Numbered from the stretch's first letter, positions 12,311 through 24,077 are shown. The stretch is 64,000 bases of DNA from Hyalella azteca (GCF_000764305.2 NW_025938979.1:1-64000), one strand, 5' to 3'. A program made the numbers and translations. Notes: a model not told the origin generated them from the letters alone.

Positions 12311-14940
12311 CATAGGTGTGAGTTTGAATTTGTAAGATGGTACGGGGTCACGTCATTGTCAACTGAAGGTCGTTTTAGGTAATTTAACCGCTTAACCAGC
12401 CGCTGGGGTCAAAACTTCTGGTACTGTAGTTTAGGTAAGGGGTCTAACTGCAGTTTTCACTTCATATTTAGCATTTTAAGGTTCGAAGTACTTGATTATT
12501 GATATACTATTACTATTGTTTCGTGTGTAGTATTTTAAGACTTTAAGTATAGTATTTTAAATATGAAATGATTTGATTTTTGATATAATATTGCCTTGCA
12601 TATGACTAGCATGACTGCTGAACAGCTGAGCATGCTCTACAAACTTGTCCTCAGCAGCGCAAAAAAGCGCTTCCCGATCACAGAAATGACGAAGAGTTCT
12701 AGACTACAAATAAAGAACTCCTGCTGGGTACCTGCAAACATTCGTTGATTGAATGCATTCAAATCTAGAAGAGAGTTAGCAAAAATCAAACACTCTGTCT
12801 GAAAAAATATTACAGCGTTTTCTAACGAATAATTCGGTCGAACTACTCTGCGAAAACTCGAATTTTTCCACAGTTCTTTAAGAAAGAAAATTCACATGCA
12901 GAAATTTGTGCGCCATGTTTTGGCGAGACAAGCAAACAAACGTAAGTTACAATAAAATGCAGGTAACAAAACTAAGGCCGAAAAAGACACAAGAAATCCT
13001 TAAGCAAAATGGTGAAAGTGGTTCGAACAATTCAAGGTTTTGTCGAGGAAGGCATAGGAGCGGAGTGGGGTAAGACAAACGAGCTTGCAACACGCTTCGA
13101 CACAACGAGAACACAAACCTATCCCAGTATTTGAATTTGTTTTAAATGAAAGAAAGCACTAGCTCCTATTGACAAAATACACTAAACTGCCTTATAATGT
13201 GAGTAGGAATAACTATTACCATGTCTGCAGTGAAAGGATTTACCTATTCATGGTAAAGCAGGCGACACGACTGGACGACGCACGCAAGCGTGGAGACTAA
13301 TGCAGTGGGACTGGCAAGCACGCGTGGCTACGAGTCACGCCTCACGCACAATTATTAGTCACGAACTGCAAGCATCAGTTAACTTCAAATAAGCTTAAAT
13401 TTCTTTTTCTATGGAAATAATTTGAACTTTACTTGAGAATCAATTATAAATAGGAATTTGTTATTATCAGCCTTAGAAAAATAATCTCTGTAATTTTAGA
13501 TTAACGTTATTCTGAATCTCAGTGATAATAAAGGTCAAGGCGCACTACTAAAATAAAACCCGATCATGCACATATTTTACGTAGAACAAATATAACTCCC
13601 TTTTGTCTCGTTTCAAAATACGAAAAAATATGTTTCGATATCTCAAATATATTTCGATAAATCTGCTTTATGTAATCACACAACAATAATTATTTTACTT
13701 CAACTAACAAATATTTGAAGTGAAAATAGGCAGTTAATGAGATTTTCTGGCAATCCAGTGTCCTTGGTATATAAATTTAATGAGGTCGTTAGCGGGGAAA
13801 TAAATTGCAGGCAATGTATATACATATATGCCCCGTCCTTCTCCAAGTCACCTGAGCAATAACTTTGTGTATATGAGGACCATGATGTACAAACTTTTAA
13901 TGAATGTTTTTTCAACAGTAGTAAGAAAAATCAAAGTAATAAAATCAAAGTAGTAATTCAGTAAAAAAATCTAACACGTGTCATTTATTTCCGTTACAAA
14001 ACAACCTATTCGAAAGACGCTCCAAAGAATTACTAAATTTTTTACTAACTGCCCCATTTTTACTGCCATCCTTCACAGAATGTGACAGCAAAAATATTCC
14101 ATCTGTTATTACACGATTTAAATCAAATGCAACAAATTATTACGTACCCAACCTCTTCAATGTCATGCACCTTCCGTTTCATGTCTAGAAACGTACTCAG
14201 ACTATTGTCTTGCATGGCTTATTTTACGAACCTTTGCATTTTTTAATGGGCTACTTCTTGTTGGAGTCAGGATGTTACAGCAACTGCCCAAGCGTTCCGT
14301 GGCTAGCGATCATTTCGATTCTTTTTAAAATTTTATGCCCGTTTTCAAATTTCAAGGGGTTTATACCTATACCTATATCATATTCATCCGCTGATTTCAA
14401 TAAAGTTAATTCTTCAGGTGCAATTTCTCGACACAGCATAAGCATGAATTTAAAAAAAGTTATGACATGGGAAACATTGATAAGGACCTTAAATTTGTTT
14501 GCTAGACTTGGATCATTTGCGCATGATTTCTGAGCATTTTGATGGATTTATCAAGGGAGCCGAGCATGTCAAATATAAACAAACTAATCATAAGTTCCAA
14601 TCATATTTTCGTTGTGATTTTCATCTAAACTGAATTTATACGTGTTGAATAAATTTTTGTAACATTTACACAGTTTACAGAAAAGAAAATTTGAACAAAA
14701 TTTAACTAGCATTCACGATAAGTATTCTTAAGATTGCCTTTCATAACATTAAATAAGTTATCAATCACCATTCTTAATTTAGTTTACACTTCAAAACAAC
14801 AAAATGTTTTTAAAGCATCTATCTTTAAATTACACTTCAGAGCATACAATTACATTATATAAGGCATATAAATGCATTATATTATGCACGTAAATGCATA
14901 AATGCTAGCTCGAACATAGCTCATTTAATTGCTCCATGGG

Positions 14941-15062
14941 GCATTGAAATGCGTTCTCGATCATCCTTCTTGCGCTGGCATACCAGAGCATTACAATGCA
15001 ATCTGAATCATATTATCTTGCACTGCAGCTTGGTGCATTGAAATGCGTTTTTGAGCGCATAG
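14941..15062. repeat. Diverged 47-bp tandem repeat, 2.6 units
   Basis: Units start at 14941, 14988 and 15035, each with GCATTGAAATGCGTT or a variant, followed by a diverged CTTGCGCTGG or CTTGCACTGC segment. The first two units are both 47 bp long. Confidence 0.7.
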
Positions 15063-15645
15063 AAAATATATTTTTGTAACGTTATCATACTGCGACTATG
15101 AGATCATGACCGGCTTTTTGTATGCAGGAACAAGGGGATACTTTTTAAATTTATTCAGAAGGTAAATTAATTATGTTATTCTGGAAAAATACGCTTCATT
15201 TTTCAATAGAATGTTTCTTGATCTTTGTGATGGATGAGAGTTCGGGCAACCTCATGCATTATATAGAGAGCTGCTTAATTCTATGCGGCCCGACTTTAAA
15301 TGACCAGATATCAAAATTGTAATACCTGAAGAACTTCGCAAGCACATTGTCGAAGAAAAAAGTACGATTTAAAAACAAAGCAACTGCAACGTCTTATCGT
15401 CGTCGTTTTTCGTGATATCAAAATTTTCTGTTTCCACGTGCATACAAAGTCCAAGTTTAATGCTAACGTAGCTCAAAAAATTAAGCTGAAATCTATTTTA
15501 AGGGTTTTCAACAAATAAGTCGTTAAAAAATTTTGCCTACCTATGAAAATTTTGCCTACCTTGCCTATTTACGATTAGTAGCCTAATTTTTTCAAGACGT
15601 AACAAAAATTACACGTATTGAGCAATGGAAAACGGCAAAAATTAA

Positions 15646-15849
15646 TCACGAGCTCGCAAGCGCTTGGCAGAGGATCCTCATGATCAAGAAAATTGCTTGC
15701 TTGTCTCCATGAAATAGACGGTGGCTGGGACAGTCGAGCACAAAAGACCCGTCCGCGCTCGTCTCATAGACGCTCTGATTAATGAACGCCACGAACTCCC
15801 GTAAATCTTGTCCCAGACTTGTTTTTAACGCGCCTGCCACTCGTGCCAA
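15646..15849 (-). CDS. Orphan open frame, 67 codons, unknown
   Basis: A frame less AT-rich than its intronic surroundings reads SLGQDLREFVAFINQSVYET and continues to LFHGDKQAIFLIMRIL before a stop at 15646. A possible acceptor (GAGTGGCAG) lies just inside it, but I found no donor. It matches nothing I recognise and may be a transposon scrap or chance. Confidence 0.15.
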   Translation of the reverse strand: MARVAGALKTSLGQDLREFVAFINQSVYETSADGSFVLDCPSHRLFHGDKQAIFLIMRILCQALASS

Positions 15850-17140
15850 ATGACCTCAAATTCCTCAACTTCACAAAAAATACCCAGAGGCATTTAGCCC
15901 GAAACTTTTTAGAGATACGACGTGAGCAACTTTTAATATGCCTATCTCAAAATAAAGTAAAAAAACATTACGTCGTTGCTTCAGTCGATGACAGTCAAAA
16001 TCGATGCGTTGATGGAAACCTGTCACAACCTTTCAGTAACTTCAGTAAGAAGAGTTTTAAAATAATTCTAAAGACTTTTCACGAAATCAGTGTTATAATT
16101 TCAACTTATATATCTTTGTAAGGTCCTGAAAAAATACAATAGTTATTTCTATGAGTGATTGCTTCTCAGAGGCCATCAAACATTCAGTCATTAAAAGCGA
16201 TTTCCGATACATTGATGAAAATTACATAAATGGCAGGAATTTTATGGAACTTGTTTTAAATTTTAGGAACTTATGATTTTAAATGTCTTTACCGTACGAA
16301 TTACAACAGTACAGTACATTTTAAAAATAATGACACAAAAAATCGCTTTAGAACCAAAAAATATTGTCATAAAATTATCGTGGAAATTCGAATTGAGAAT
16401 ATCTTGAATCATGTTATCTTATCTGCAGTAGCCCATAGCAGTTTGCAAGCAACATTTAAACAATGCATGCCGTTGTGAGGCGAGCCTTCATCAGCAAGAG
16501 CTTGTTTTGATCAGAGTCATGCATAGGGTAGCTTTAGTGATGGCCTACAATGAGGAAAACAACTGCTTGCTTCACACCCTTTGAGAATAACACATCCTCC
16601 TCGAAGTTCTGACTAAGTAAAACAAATGGCATACTACCATATTTCACGTTTTATAAATTACGGACCAAGCCAAAACTATGAAGATAGAAATAAACTTCTT
16701 TGGTTTCAAATTTAGACATCAGATCTTTCTCACTAAGTAAAACAATGGTTCGATAAACAAAAAAATTATGCGAAATGTTTTGAGACGAACCTCAAGTACC
16801 GTTCGTTCAAAAAAATTGTTAAATCAGCCAAGCATTGCCTTTAAAATTGAATTACGCCAGTATTAAAAAAGCACAATGTAATAGACGCGCAGAGACAACG
16901 CGTCTGGCAAAAGAAAAAGCGAAGCTGTTCCTGTTATAAATTGCGTCATTAGCCTGGACAGAAAATTGCCACCCTAGTCCCGAGAGGGCGAGTAATTTCC
17001 TCTTCCTCGAGGGAAAACTGAACGACGTTTAGCATTCTTATTTTTCATTGCAATGCCGTGCTAAGATGCCAAAAGTGAGACACTCGTCTGCGCGCGACAC
17101 TAAACGTGATGCAGTTCGAGGTCTGCGTTTATAATCTAGA

Positions 17141-17385
17141 TAATAATAATAGCGGTTTCAGCGTTTATTAGGCCGTAGGCCTGTCGCCGATTCTGAGCAT
17201 CGCAGAACATTCGTAGCATTTTGCGGTCTCGAACTCGCAACTCACTGCTACAATTCTGCTGTGCTTAACCGCCCGGCCTCCTTGCCGATTCTGACCAGAA
17301 ACTGGCGCACAGAGCTGGGATCGAACCCGCGCCTCTCTGCGCCAATCTTGGTACTCTGAACTTTAACCACTAGGCCACCCTGCCC
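17141..17385 (-). mobile_element. tRNA-derived SINE, probably dimeric, full length
   Basis: On the minus strand the element starts GGGCAGGGTGGCCTAGTGGT, which holds an RNA polymerase III A box, and continues to a perfect B box in GCGGGTTCGATCCCAG. A second tRNA-like unit follows, with GGCCGGGCGGTTAAGCACAG as an A-box-like start and GCGAGTTCGAGACC as a B-box-like segment. The body ends with AATAAACGCTGAAACCGC and a short ATT repeat tail. The second half recurs at 29810-29968, which supports a mobile family rather than a tRNA gene. I did not find a clear target duplication. Confidence 0.8.
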
Positions 17386-17874
17386 AATATAAAAATAATC
17401 CACATAGTAGAATATTTCAGCAATCCCAAACCGAATTATGTAACTATTCATATGAGATCACCTGCACTACCGGGATAAAAAATATTCCTGAGCGTCCAGA
17501 AATTGTAGTTACCGCTAAATCAAATCAAATCTGAGATTCAACTAAGATACATTTGAAATCCCCACCGTTATTTTCATCATTTCAATACCCGAGTCACTGA
17601 GAATTCTTGCATTGAATCCGTCGTCGTCAGTTCATCCACTCCACCTTATCATGGAGCACTTCAAACTCCTGCTCGCAATGATAACTTTTGCGCGAGACTG
17701 GCACTTGATCGGAACCATTTTTCGTTTTGCATCCGATGACGCCGCAGTGACATCAAAAGCCACATTTTAGGGACAGACGATGTCAGGAACAGACATTTCT
17801 CGTCAGCTTAAATTACGAACGAACAACTCAGTACGAAGTTTGCCAAAGCAAATACGCTAGTCGCAAAGGCCAGA

Positions 17875-18198
17875 TTATTGTAAGGGAAATACGTGCCTTC
17901 TAACGATTGTGGATATTGGAGACTTGCCATCATGGCGTGAAAAAACTGGAAATGTTTCGACAAAGGAAGCGGTTTGTCGTGCCAGCACGATAGTTTCGTT
18001 AAGAGCCACCCGTATATGGTTCATTGGTCCTCCAGTTTGTAGGTGGCATGTGAGTCTGCGGCTCAGGGTCGTGCTGGTCACACCGATGTAATTTACATGC
18101 TGGAGAAATCCACAACCTTCTTTCGTGCAGGATAATTTGTAAATAACATTGGTTTTATTCCGTGGTCCGGGATTTTTACACGGGTTATTTTTCCTCAT
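17875..18198 (-). pseudogene. Penelope-like retroelement remnant: GIY-YIG nuclease domain
   Basis: The frame shows the hallmarks of the C-terminal GIY-YIG domain of Penelope-like elements. NVIYKLSC at about residues 17-24 is the GIY part with a first Cys, a second Cys follows in KEGC, and NYIGVTSTTLSRRLTCH at about residues 36-52 is the YIG part with the usual Arg and His. The reverse transcriptase that should precede it (at higher coordinates) is not readable in any continuous frame, so the copy is truncated or decayed. It lies in the same orientation as gene 1 in its longest intron. Other GIY-YIG elements are possible but less likely in this setting. Confidence 0.65.
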
Positions 18199-18493
18199 TT
18201 TCTTGTTTTTATAGCGAATCAGGAACTTTAATTATTTTGGTCAGGTACTGTTGTGCAGCTGATGTTATTGTGCACAATCGAATTGAGGACTCTTTCATCT
18301 GTCCTATTTTGATATTAAAGTAAGTTCATTTGATTTTGATATTAAATTTTGGTGACGCAGTCTTTTGATGTTGATTCATCTATACGGTTTTGCCGAGATC
18401 GAAAATTTGAAATTTTGGTGTCGATAGTTTTGTGCATATAGCTGTTGTTTACAAGAATTTGCTTGCAGGTCCGGAGTTCAGTTTTCAGGAAAC

Positions 18494-18586
18494 GAGCAGG
18501 TTTTGGACACTCGATGTATTGGGGCGCACAACGCCCTCATACATCGAGTATTCAACGCTCTTAAAACCTGTACAACCGCTCATCAG
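18494..18586. repeat. Nested stem-loop upstream of the GIY-YIG remnant
   Basis: The inner hairpin at 18509-18549 has 11-bp arms (ACTCGATGTAT and ATACATCGAGT), a 2+2 base internal bulge, a 5-bp GGGCG/CGCCC stem and a 5-base loop. An outer pair CAGGTTTT/AAAACCTG (18497-18504 and 18563-18570) and GAGC/GCTC extend it. On the minus strand a CTGATGAGC box borders the structure. Confidence 0.8.
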
Positions 18587-19670
18587 TATACTATTTTGTA
18601 TCCTGAAAAATTAAATCAATAAATTCTCTGGCCATTAATCACCCGCGTTTAAACAAGATACCTTTTGTACGTAATTTATGTAATTTCCAGAATCCAAGTG
18701 TTGTAGAACTCTTCAGCTACTAGAGAATGAATATTGAATATTCAAAACGTAGTGTGACAGTAAAATGTCATTTGGTAACCAGCTTTTTATCTCCCAGCAC
18801 CAGCAATAAATTTGGTTCGACTTATTGAAAAAATAAGAAAATTGCTAATAAAAAGCATGCTCTGATTTTCAATCAAACCTGCATAAATAAAAAAAAATAT
18901 TATACATAAATATATTACATATGAATATATATATAAATGAATAAGGAAAACAATATAAATTATGCGTATCTACGTGGTTTATATGTAGATTAATCTACGC
19001 AGAGCCGTGCATAATGTAAGTTAAAATCCATCACTTTCACAGGAAAAATATCAATTATATATTTTTTCGACGACTACTTTAATTTGCTATTGTGGATTAT
19101 CTGGATAATTTATTTAAAAATCAGTTCTCATAGTAAATGAAAAATGTTTAAATTAAAATAGCAATAATATAAACCCAGAATTGTCACAAGGAGATATAAG
19201 TAGAAGTAGAAAAGTTCTGCTAATAGATAACATGTGTGCTCAAGCCATTAAACACATGTAGAGTTCACTCGCCAAAAAACTCAAGAAATTCAGTGCGCAA
19301 AAAGCGTGCAAGCACAGCAGTGCAAGGCCTGCGAAGGTAATCTGGGAGATAAATTCTAGCGAGATAATTTCAAATGTAATTCCCTAACTAATGCAGCTAA
19401 TTTACATTTTTCTGTGAGAGTTTCATGCAGATGGAGGAGATGCTTGTAGTTCTAAACACTAATAATATTATAGGCTGCAAACTATACATATTATCAATAC
19501 AGCACTGAAATTAAACCATGAGTATTACAAATAAATATCGAGGAATGAATTCTAGTGAACATAGTGCACTTAACTTGTCAGCAGGAAAGTTAAAGTTGTT
19601 AATGCTAGGAATATGAGCAAATTAGAGGAGGCGAGTTGAATTTGGTATTGAAGCTTGACTGTGAACTCAC

Positions 19671-19733
19671 ATTGAGAGCAAGACTGAAGAAGACCACAGT
19701 GTGGAGCATAGAGAATTCGATGTCCGAGTGAGT
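19671..19733 (-). CDS. Gene 1, TM4 exon (21 codons)
   Basis: This exon is too short to stand out as an ORF. It follows a strong acceptor (GCTTTTCTGCAG before ACTCAC) and ends at a strong donor (CTCAAT, then GTGAGTT). It is phase 0 at both ends and encodes THSDIEFSM followed by the hydrophobic run LHTVVFFSLALN. Joined to the next exon, this gives a continuous helix running into VYAVLCVTA. Its place between the loop exon (20390-20509) and the exon at 8938-9024 is exactly where the four-helix family needs its last helix. Confidence 0.8.
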
Positions 19734-20389
19734 CTGCAGAAAAGCAAATGATTTTGCGATTATTTTTTTAGCCAATTATGCAAAGTAAATCCTACACACA
19801 AAAACATTATTTCGGAAATTTGTGCTAAGTCCAGAATCACAACTGAGTTAGGGTGGCTGAGGAATGACGAGCTTTTGGCTCGTGATTATATGGCTTATAT
19901 ATTCATTCTTGACACGTCAGCTTGACCGCCACGTCAGCAAAGCGTGATTCGCCTCGCCCTGTAAAAAAAATGTCTATAACAAAATGAAGCATTTGGTACG
20001 GTGTGTGAGCAGCAGTTTACGATTCTGCAAAGAAGGTCTGCTATAAAATTCTACAACTAAACGCATATTATAAACTAGTAAAATTACAACCCGATTCGCG
20101 TAACGCAAATAAGGATGAGAGTTCGTCATTCGCAATCACGCGAGTCAAAAATTTTGAATTTTTCGTTCTACGAGAATTCAAAAAAAAGCTGCGACTCCAA
20201 AAATTCTTACCGTATAATAGTCAAATTGGTAATGGGCTAAAATTAGCAACAGGAAGCTTTTTGTGCACTTTCGTAGCATGCATGATGTTAATCCAGAACT
20301 GGTTATCATTTTACTTTTTATGTTGCGATTTCCTCTTCATAATAGCGAGCTTGTTGTTTTTACTGTAGATGATCAATATTTTGTCTCAC

Positions 20390-20509
20390 CTCTGGATCGT
20401 ACTCCAGATTGACGTGTGCGTTGATTATGGAGCCCATGACGTAGACGAAGTCAACGACGATAAACACCGACGTATCGATGATCCAGGGCAGCAAAAAGTA
20501 CTTCTGATC
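20390..20509 (-). CDS. Gene 1, TM3 exon (40 codons)
   Basis: The exon lies between a good acceptor (GGCTGTTGCAG before GATCAG) and a good donor (CCAGAG, then GTGAGA) and is phase 0 on both sides. It encodes DQKYFLLPWIIDTSVFIVVD, then FVYVMGSIINAHV and an acidic loop NLEYDPE. The pattern of a charged loop, a Trp at the helix start, and a long hydrophobic helix with an embedded Asp is typical of arthropod DUF4728-type proteins as I recall them. Function in that family is not known to me; a role in vesicle or plasma membrane would be inference. Confidence 0.8.
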
Positions 20510-21164
20510 CTGCAACAGCCGAGAGGCAGTATTACAACCTCATTGTGATGTCATTGGGTATCTAACATAACTTCTAAAGCACACATTTGCATATAAATGT
20601 TAAAAAATTTAGAATTACTCCGTGTACTTGCAAGTGTCACGTACCAAGTGGCAAGCTAACGTTGCCAAGTTGCATGCATAATAAATTCTGATAAGATCAT
20701 TTATTGTATCGATTTTGATAGGTTAATAATGAAGATCTTATTGACAACGGGAAACGGGTACTGTATAGTTAACGTAATAGATGGAGCTCAGTTGTGAGCA
20801 AAATGCTTGAAAAGAATCGATGATGGAGGCAGAAATCTCGTTGTAATATGAAACATAAAATATCAAAGAATTGTAGTCTCAAATCATTTTTCTAATGAAA
20901 CTACCCATAGATGACGATGGTATATATCGTATTATTAGTCAGGATCAGATTATCATAGTAGCCAAGGCACGGTGAGGTAGAGCAGCTACGCTCAAGACGT
21001 TCATCTCATCAGCGGCGGCGCAATTTGAGAGTCTCGGGCCGTGATGTTGATTTAATTAAGGGCCAATAAATATATCTTGAGGATGAAATTTGCATAATAA
21101 GCTTAATAAATTACATGCAAAATAAGTGGATGTTAATTATAGACTCCCATAGAAAGTAACTCAC

Positions 21165-21241
21165 AAGGCAGAGGCCGAGTATGAGGAGACAGCAGGCGAG
21201 CAGGCCTACGGCCGCGCAAACCTGCACCATCGTCTCCACCA
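21165..21241 (-). CDS. Gene 1, TM2 exon (77 nt)
   Basis: The exon starts after GTTGTTGTCGCAG at 21241 in phase 1 and ends at CTT before GTGAGTT at 21165 in phase 0. It encodes VETMVQVCAAVGLLACCLLI and then LGLCL, a small-residue membrane helix with two adjacent Cys. The upstream exon that carries the start codon and first helix must end with one extra base and was not found. The acceptor and its pyrimidine-rich side lie in a unit of the adjoining 30-bp minisatellite. Confidence 0.75.
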
Positions 21242-21442
21242 CTGCGACAACAACGTATGAGTTGTAAATGAGTGCGACAACAACGTATGAGTTGTAAATA
21301 GAGTTGTAAATTAGTGCGACAACAACGTGTGAGTTGTAAATTAGTGCGACAACAACGTATGAGTTATAAATTAGTGTGACAATGACGTGTGAGTTGTAAA
21401 TTAGTGCGACAATAACGTGTGAGTTGTAAATTAGTGCGACAA
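21242..21442. repeat. 30-bp minisatellite, left part
   Basis: About six to seven units of GTATGAGTTGTAAATTAGTG followed by CGACAACAAC, one of them shortened. The unit is 30 bp, so it stays open in several frames and makes spurious ORFs. The same unit continues at 22140-22685 after an insertion. Confidence 0.95.
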
Positions 21443-22139
21443 TGTAGCCGCGCCTCATGCGTCTCTAATTTTTGTACCGCGATTTTCCTTGTCATTTTTT
21501 GGCGATCATTGAAACAGTTATTTCTTATATTTTTGGTCTTGAATTTGTACTCATTTTTTCATTAATGTTTTTGTCTTTCGATCTTTACTAGAATTTTCAT
21601 TTAGAGAAAAAGTCTGTTCATCCTGATTATCCGAAGCGCGTCACTTTCATTCTATTAGTCGTGAAGAACTTTGCACTTCACTGCTGGTGAACCTTAATTC
21701 TGTGACCTCATTTATTGTGACATGTAAATTAGTGCGTGATGATTGTGAATAGTTATATTGTGATACATAAATTCGAGTTTTGATATTTATTAATAGTAAT
21801 TTTGTTAGGAATAACTAGGATTAACCGTTATTGCTACATCTTAAATTTGTTATTCTTTGTTTGCAGAATCTTATTGGTTAACCACGAGCAATAGGTTCAG
21901 TACCAGCCATCCGCTGGGTTTTTGGGTTTATTTTGTGTTTTTTTGACTTCATTCCGAGTTTATTTTGGGTTCAGTTTGAGTTTTCACTGTTCCCTTTACC
22001 ACGTTTTCCCGTAGCCACTATTGCCTTCGTTACCAATAAAGTGTCAGAAATTCTCCACGTTCACTTTCCTGCACGGTTAAAGTTTGGTTGTCTGACTGGC
22101 GCTGAAGTAAGAGCGGCAGGTATAGCCGTCGCGCTTACA
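21443..22139. mobile_element. Solo-LTR-like insertion splitting the minisatellite (697 bp)
   Basis: The segment between the two arrays starts TGTAGCCGCG and ends CGCGCTTACA, inverted ends of the TG...CA type seen in LTRs. It has an AATAAA at about 22036 in the plus direction and no long coding frame. Flanking bases (ACAA on the left, ACAAC on the right) are compatible with a short target duplication but cannot be told apart from the repeat itself. A small stray piece of the satellite unit occurs inside near 21725. Confidence 0.45.
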
Positions 22140-22685
22140 ACAGTAACGTGTGAGTTGTAAATTAGTGCGACAACAACGTATGAGTTGTAAATTAGTGCGA
22201 CAACAACGTGTGAGTTGTAAATTAGTGCGACAACAACGTGTGAGCTGTAAATGAGTGCAATAACAATGTATGAGTTGTAAATGAGTGCGACAACAACGTG
22301 TGAGTTGTAAATGAGTGCGACAACAACGTGTGAGTTATAAATTAATGCGACAACAACGTGTGAGTTATAAATTGATGCGACAGCAACGTGTGAGTTATAA
22401 ATTGATGCGACAGCAACGTGTGAGTTATAAATTAATGCGACAACAACGTGTGAGTTATAAATTAATGCAACAACAACGTATGAGGTATAAATTAGTGCGA
22501 CAACAACTTATGAGTTATAAATAATTAATGTGACAACAACGTATGAGTTATAAATTAATGTGACAACAACGTATGAGTTATAACTTAATGTGACAAGAAC
22601 GTATGAGTTATAAATTACTGCGACAAAAACATATGAGTTATAAATTAATGTGACAACAACGTATGAGTTATAAATTAATGCGANA
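22140..22685. repeat. 30-bp minisatellite, right part, ~18 units
   Basis: This is the same unit as at 21242-21442, in the same orientation. Along the array the unit changes from GAGTTGTAAATTAGTG to GAGTTATAAATTAATG, so neighbouring units resemble each other most. There is an unresolved base at 22684. Confidence 0.95.
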
Positions 22686-24077
22686 AACAATAAAGAAAAT
22701 TCGAATAGCAGTCACTCTCACAGCAGGTCCATGAAGTTAATAAGTAAAATTTAGGATGTTTCTTCTCCGTCGTTTTGTCGACTCGAATTCATGGCGAGAA
22801 TTACGGGTAACACGAGTGAGGCGGCCGGGCGAGGAAGTTTAGCAGGGCACGCTCACAATAAATATATTTGTTTTACGAGCAACATAAAATGGAGATGTTT
22901 TGCAACTGCAGCGAGTCTCTGAACAAACAAAGGCTTTATGTGCAATAAAATCAAGAGGCAATAAGTCCCCAGAACAGAAAATTGTGTATGGATGAACGGG
23001 AGCATCCATTCAGTCTCTGGATGAGCTCGCTTCATCTTAGTCATTCTGTTATACGTTGCTAGTGAGGGTAGACACAACAATCTCTCTACAAACTGGAAAA
23101 AAATAATGATAATTTAACCATAAAAAAGTGTTGAAAGTCAGCAGAACAAAGAAAAGTAACTCAATTTTTTTAATAGTAATAGTTCTATATGGTCAGAAAT
23201 GAAACATCACTGAAAAATATGTGAAAATTTACAATTGATTTTAACCGTAAATTCCAAATCTGAACATGAATTCACTTCAATTTCAACGTGACATTTCGGT
23301 TAATTCATACGAAGAGGAAATTTGAAACAGTTCTCATGTGATCATTTAGCTCATTTAATTGCTGGAATAAAAATTCTTAAAATAAGAGGTAAGCGAAAAC
23401 TATGTTGCTTCTACAGAAGATCTCAATTTAATGCACATAGAGCATGACATGCGAAGCTAGGAAGCTGGTTAACTTTTTGAGCGTCGATAATTCAGAGCAT
23501 TTCGAATAAATATGAAAAGTTTTTTTTACAATTTTTTATTTGTAATAAGTATATTCCATTATTTCTCTGTTCAAAATTCATCACTCGTGTAAAAAAGTTT
23601 TATTCCGACATTTTTAACCCAATAGTTTAACATATAAACCCACTAAAGATTTTCGAGGATGTGTCTCCTAGATATATGGTTATTCCTGGCCATACTTCAG
23701 CGTCGAGTGTATCTCACGCTGAATATATGAACGATTCATGAATAGTCAAGTTGTTGTCGGGCCTTGCGTGCAGCTCCTGATGCCTTCGTGAGCCAGATCA
23801 TTTGAATGAAAATAACCCGTCGTGAATAACGCGAGCTGGCCCAGCTCACCGCCTACCCAGCAATAACGTCGTGAGCTTTGTTACAAGACATCCATTCCCA
23901 CAATATCTGGCTATTTCTGGGTATATTATAGGTGTGATCTTGGTTATATTTTAGGCATGTGTTACATGACGCTCATTGTGCGTAGGATTTTCGAATAGCA
24001 GAATATTATTTGGCTGTTACGGAGACACACGGTCTTCTACACAAGCTTCGAGATCACAAGATCTCCTCAGCCGCTCG

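Larger units (their letters stand above)
9025..19670. other. Long intron of gene 1 (~10.6 kb) hosting mobile elements
   Basis: This lies between the TM4 exon and the exon at 8938-9024. It contains an AT satellite, a 47-bp repeat trio, a SINE and a Penelope-like remnant, both on the same strand as the gene. I saw no other coding exon in it. Confidence 0.6.

Noticed and set aside
17330..17385. Functional tRNA gene
   Set aside because: A and B boxes are good, but the acceptor stem does not close, a second tRNA-like unit and tail follow, and another copy exists. SINE fits better.
18494..18586. Hammerhead ribozyme
   Set aside because: CTGATGA is present but the GAAA box and closing helix are not in the right arrangement. 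Kept only as a finding about structure.
22315..22690. Frames with MRQQRVSYKL and ALIYNSYVVV repeats
   Set aside because: Products of the 30-bp minisatellite, not genes.
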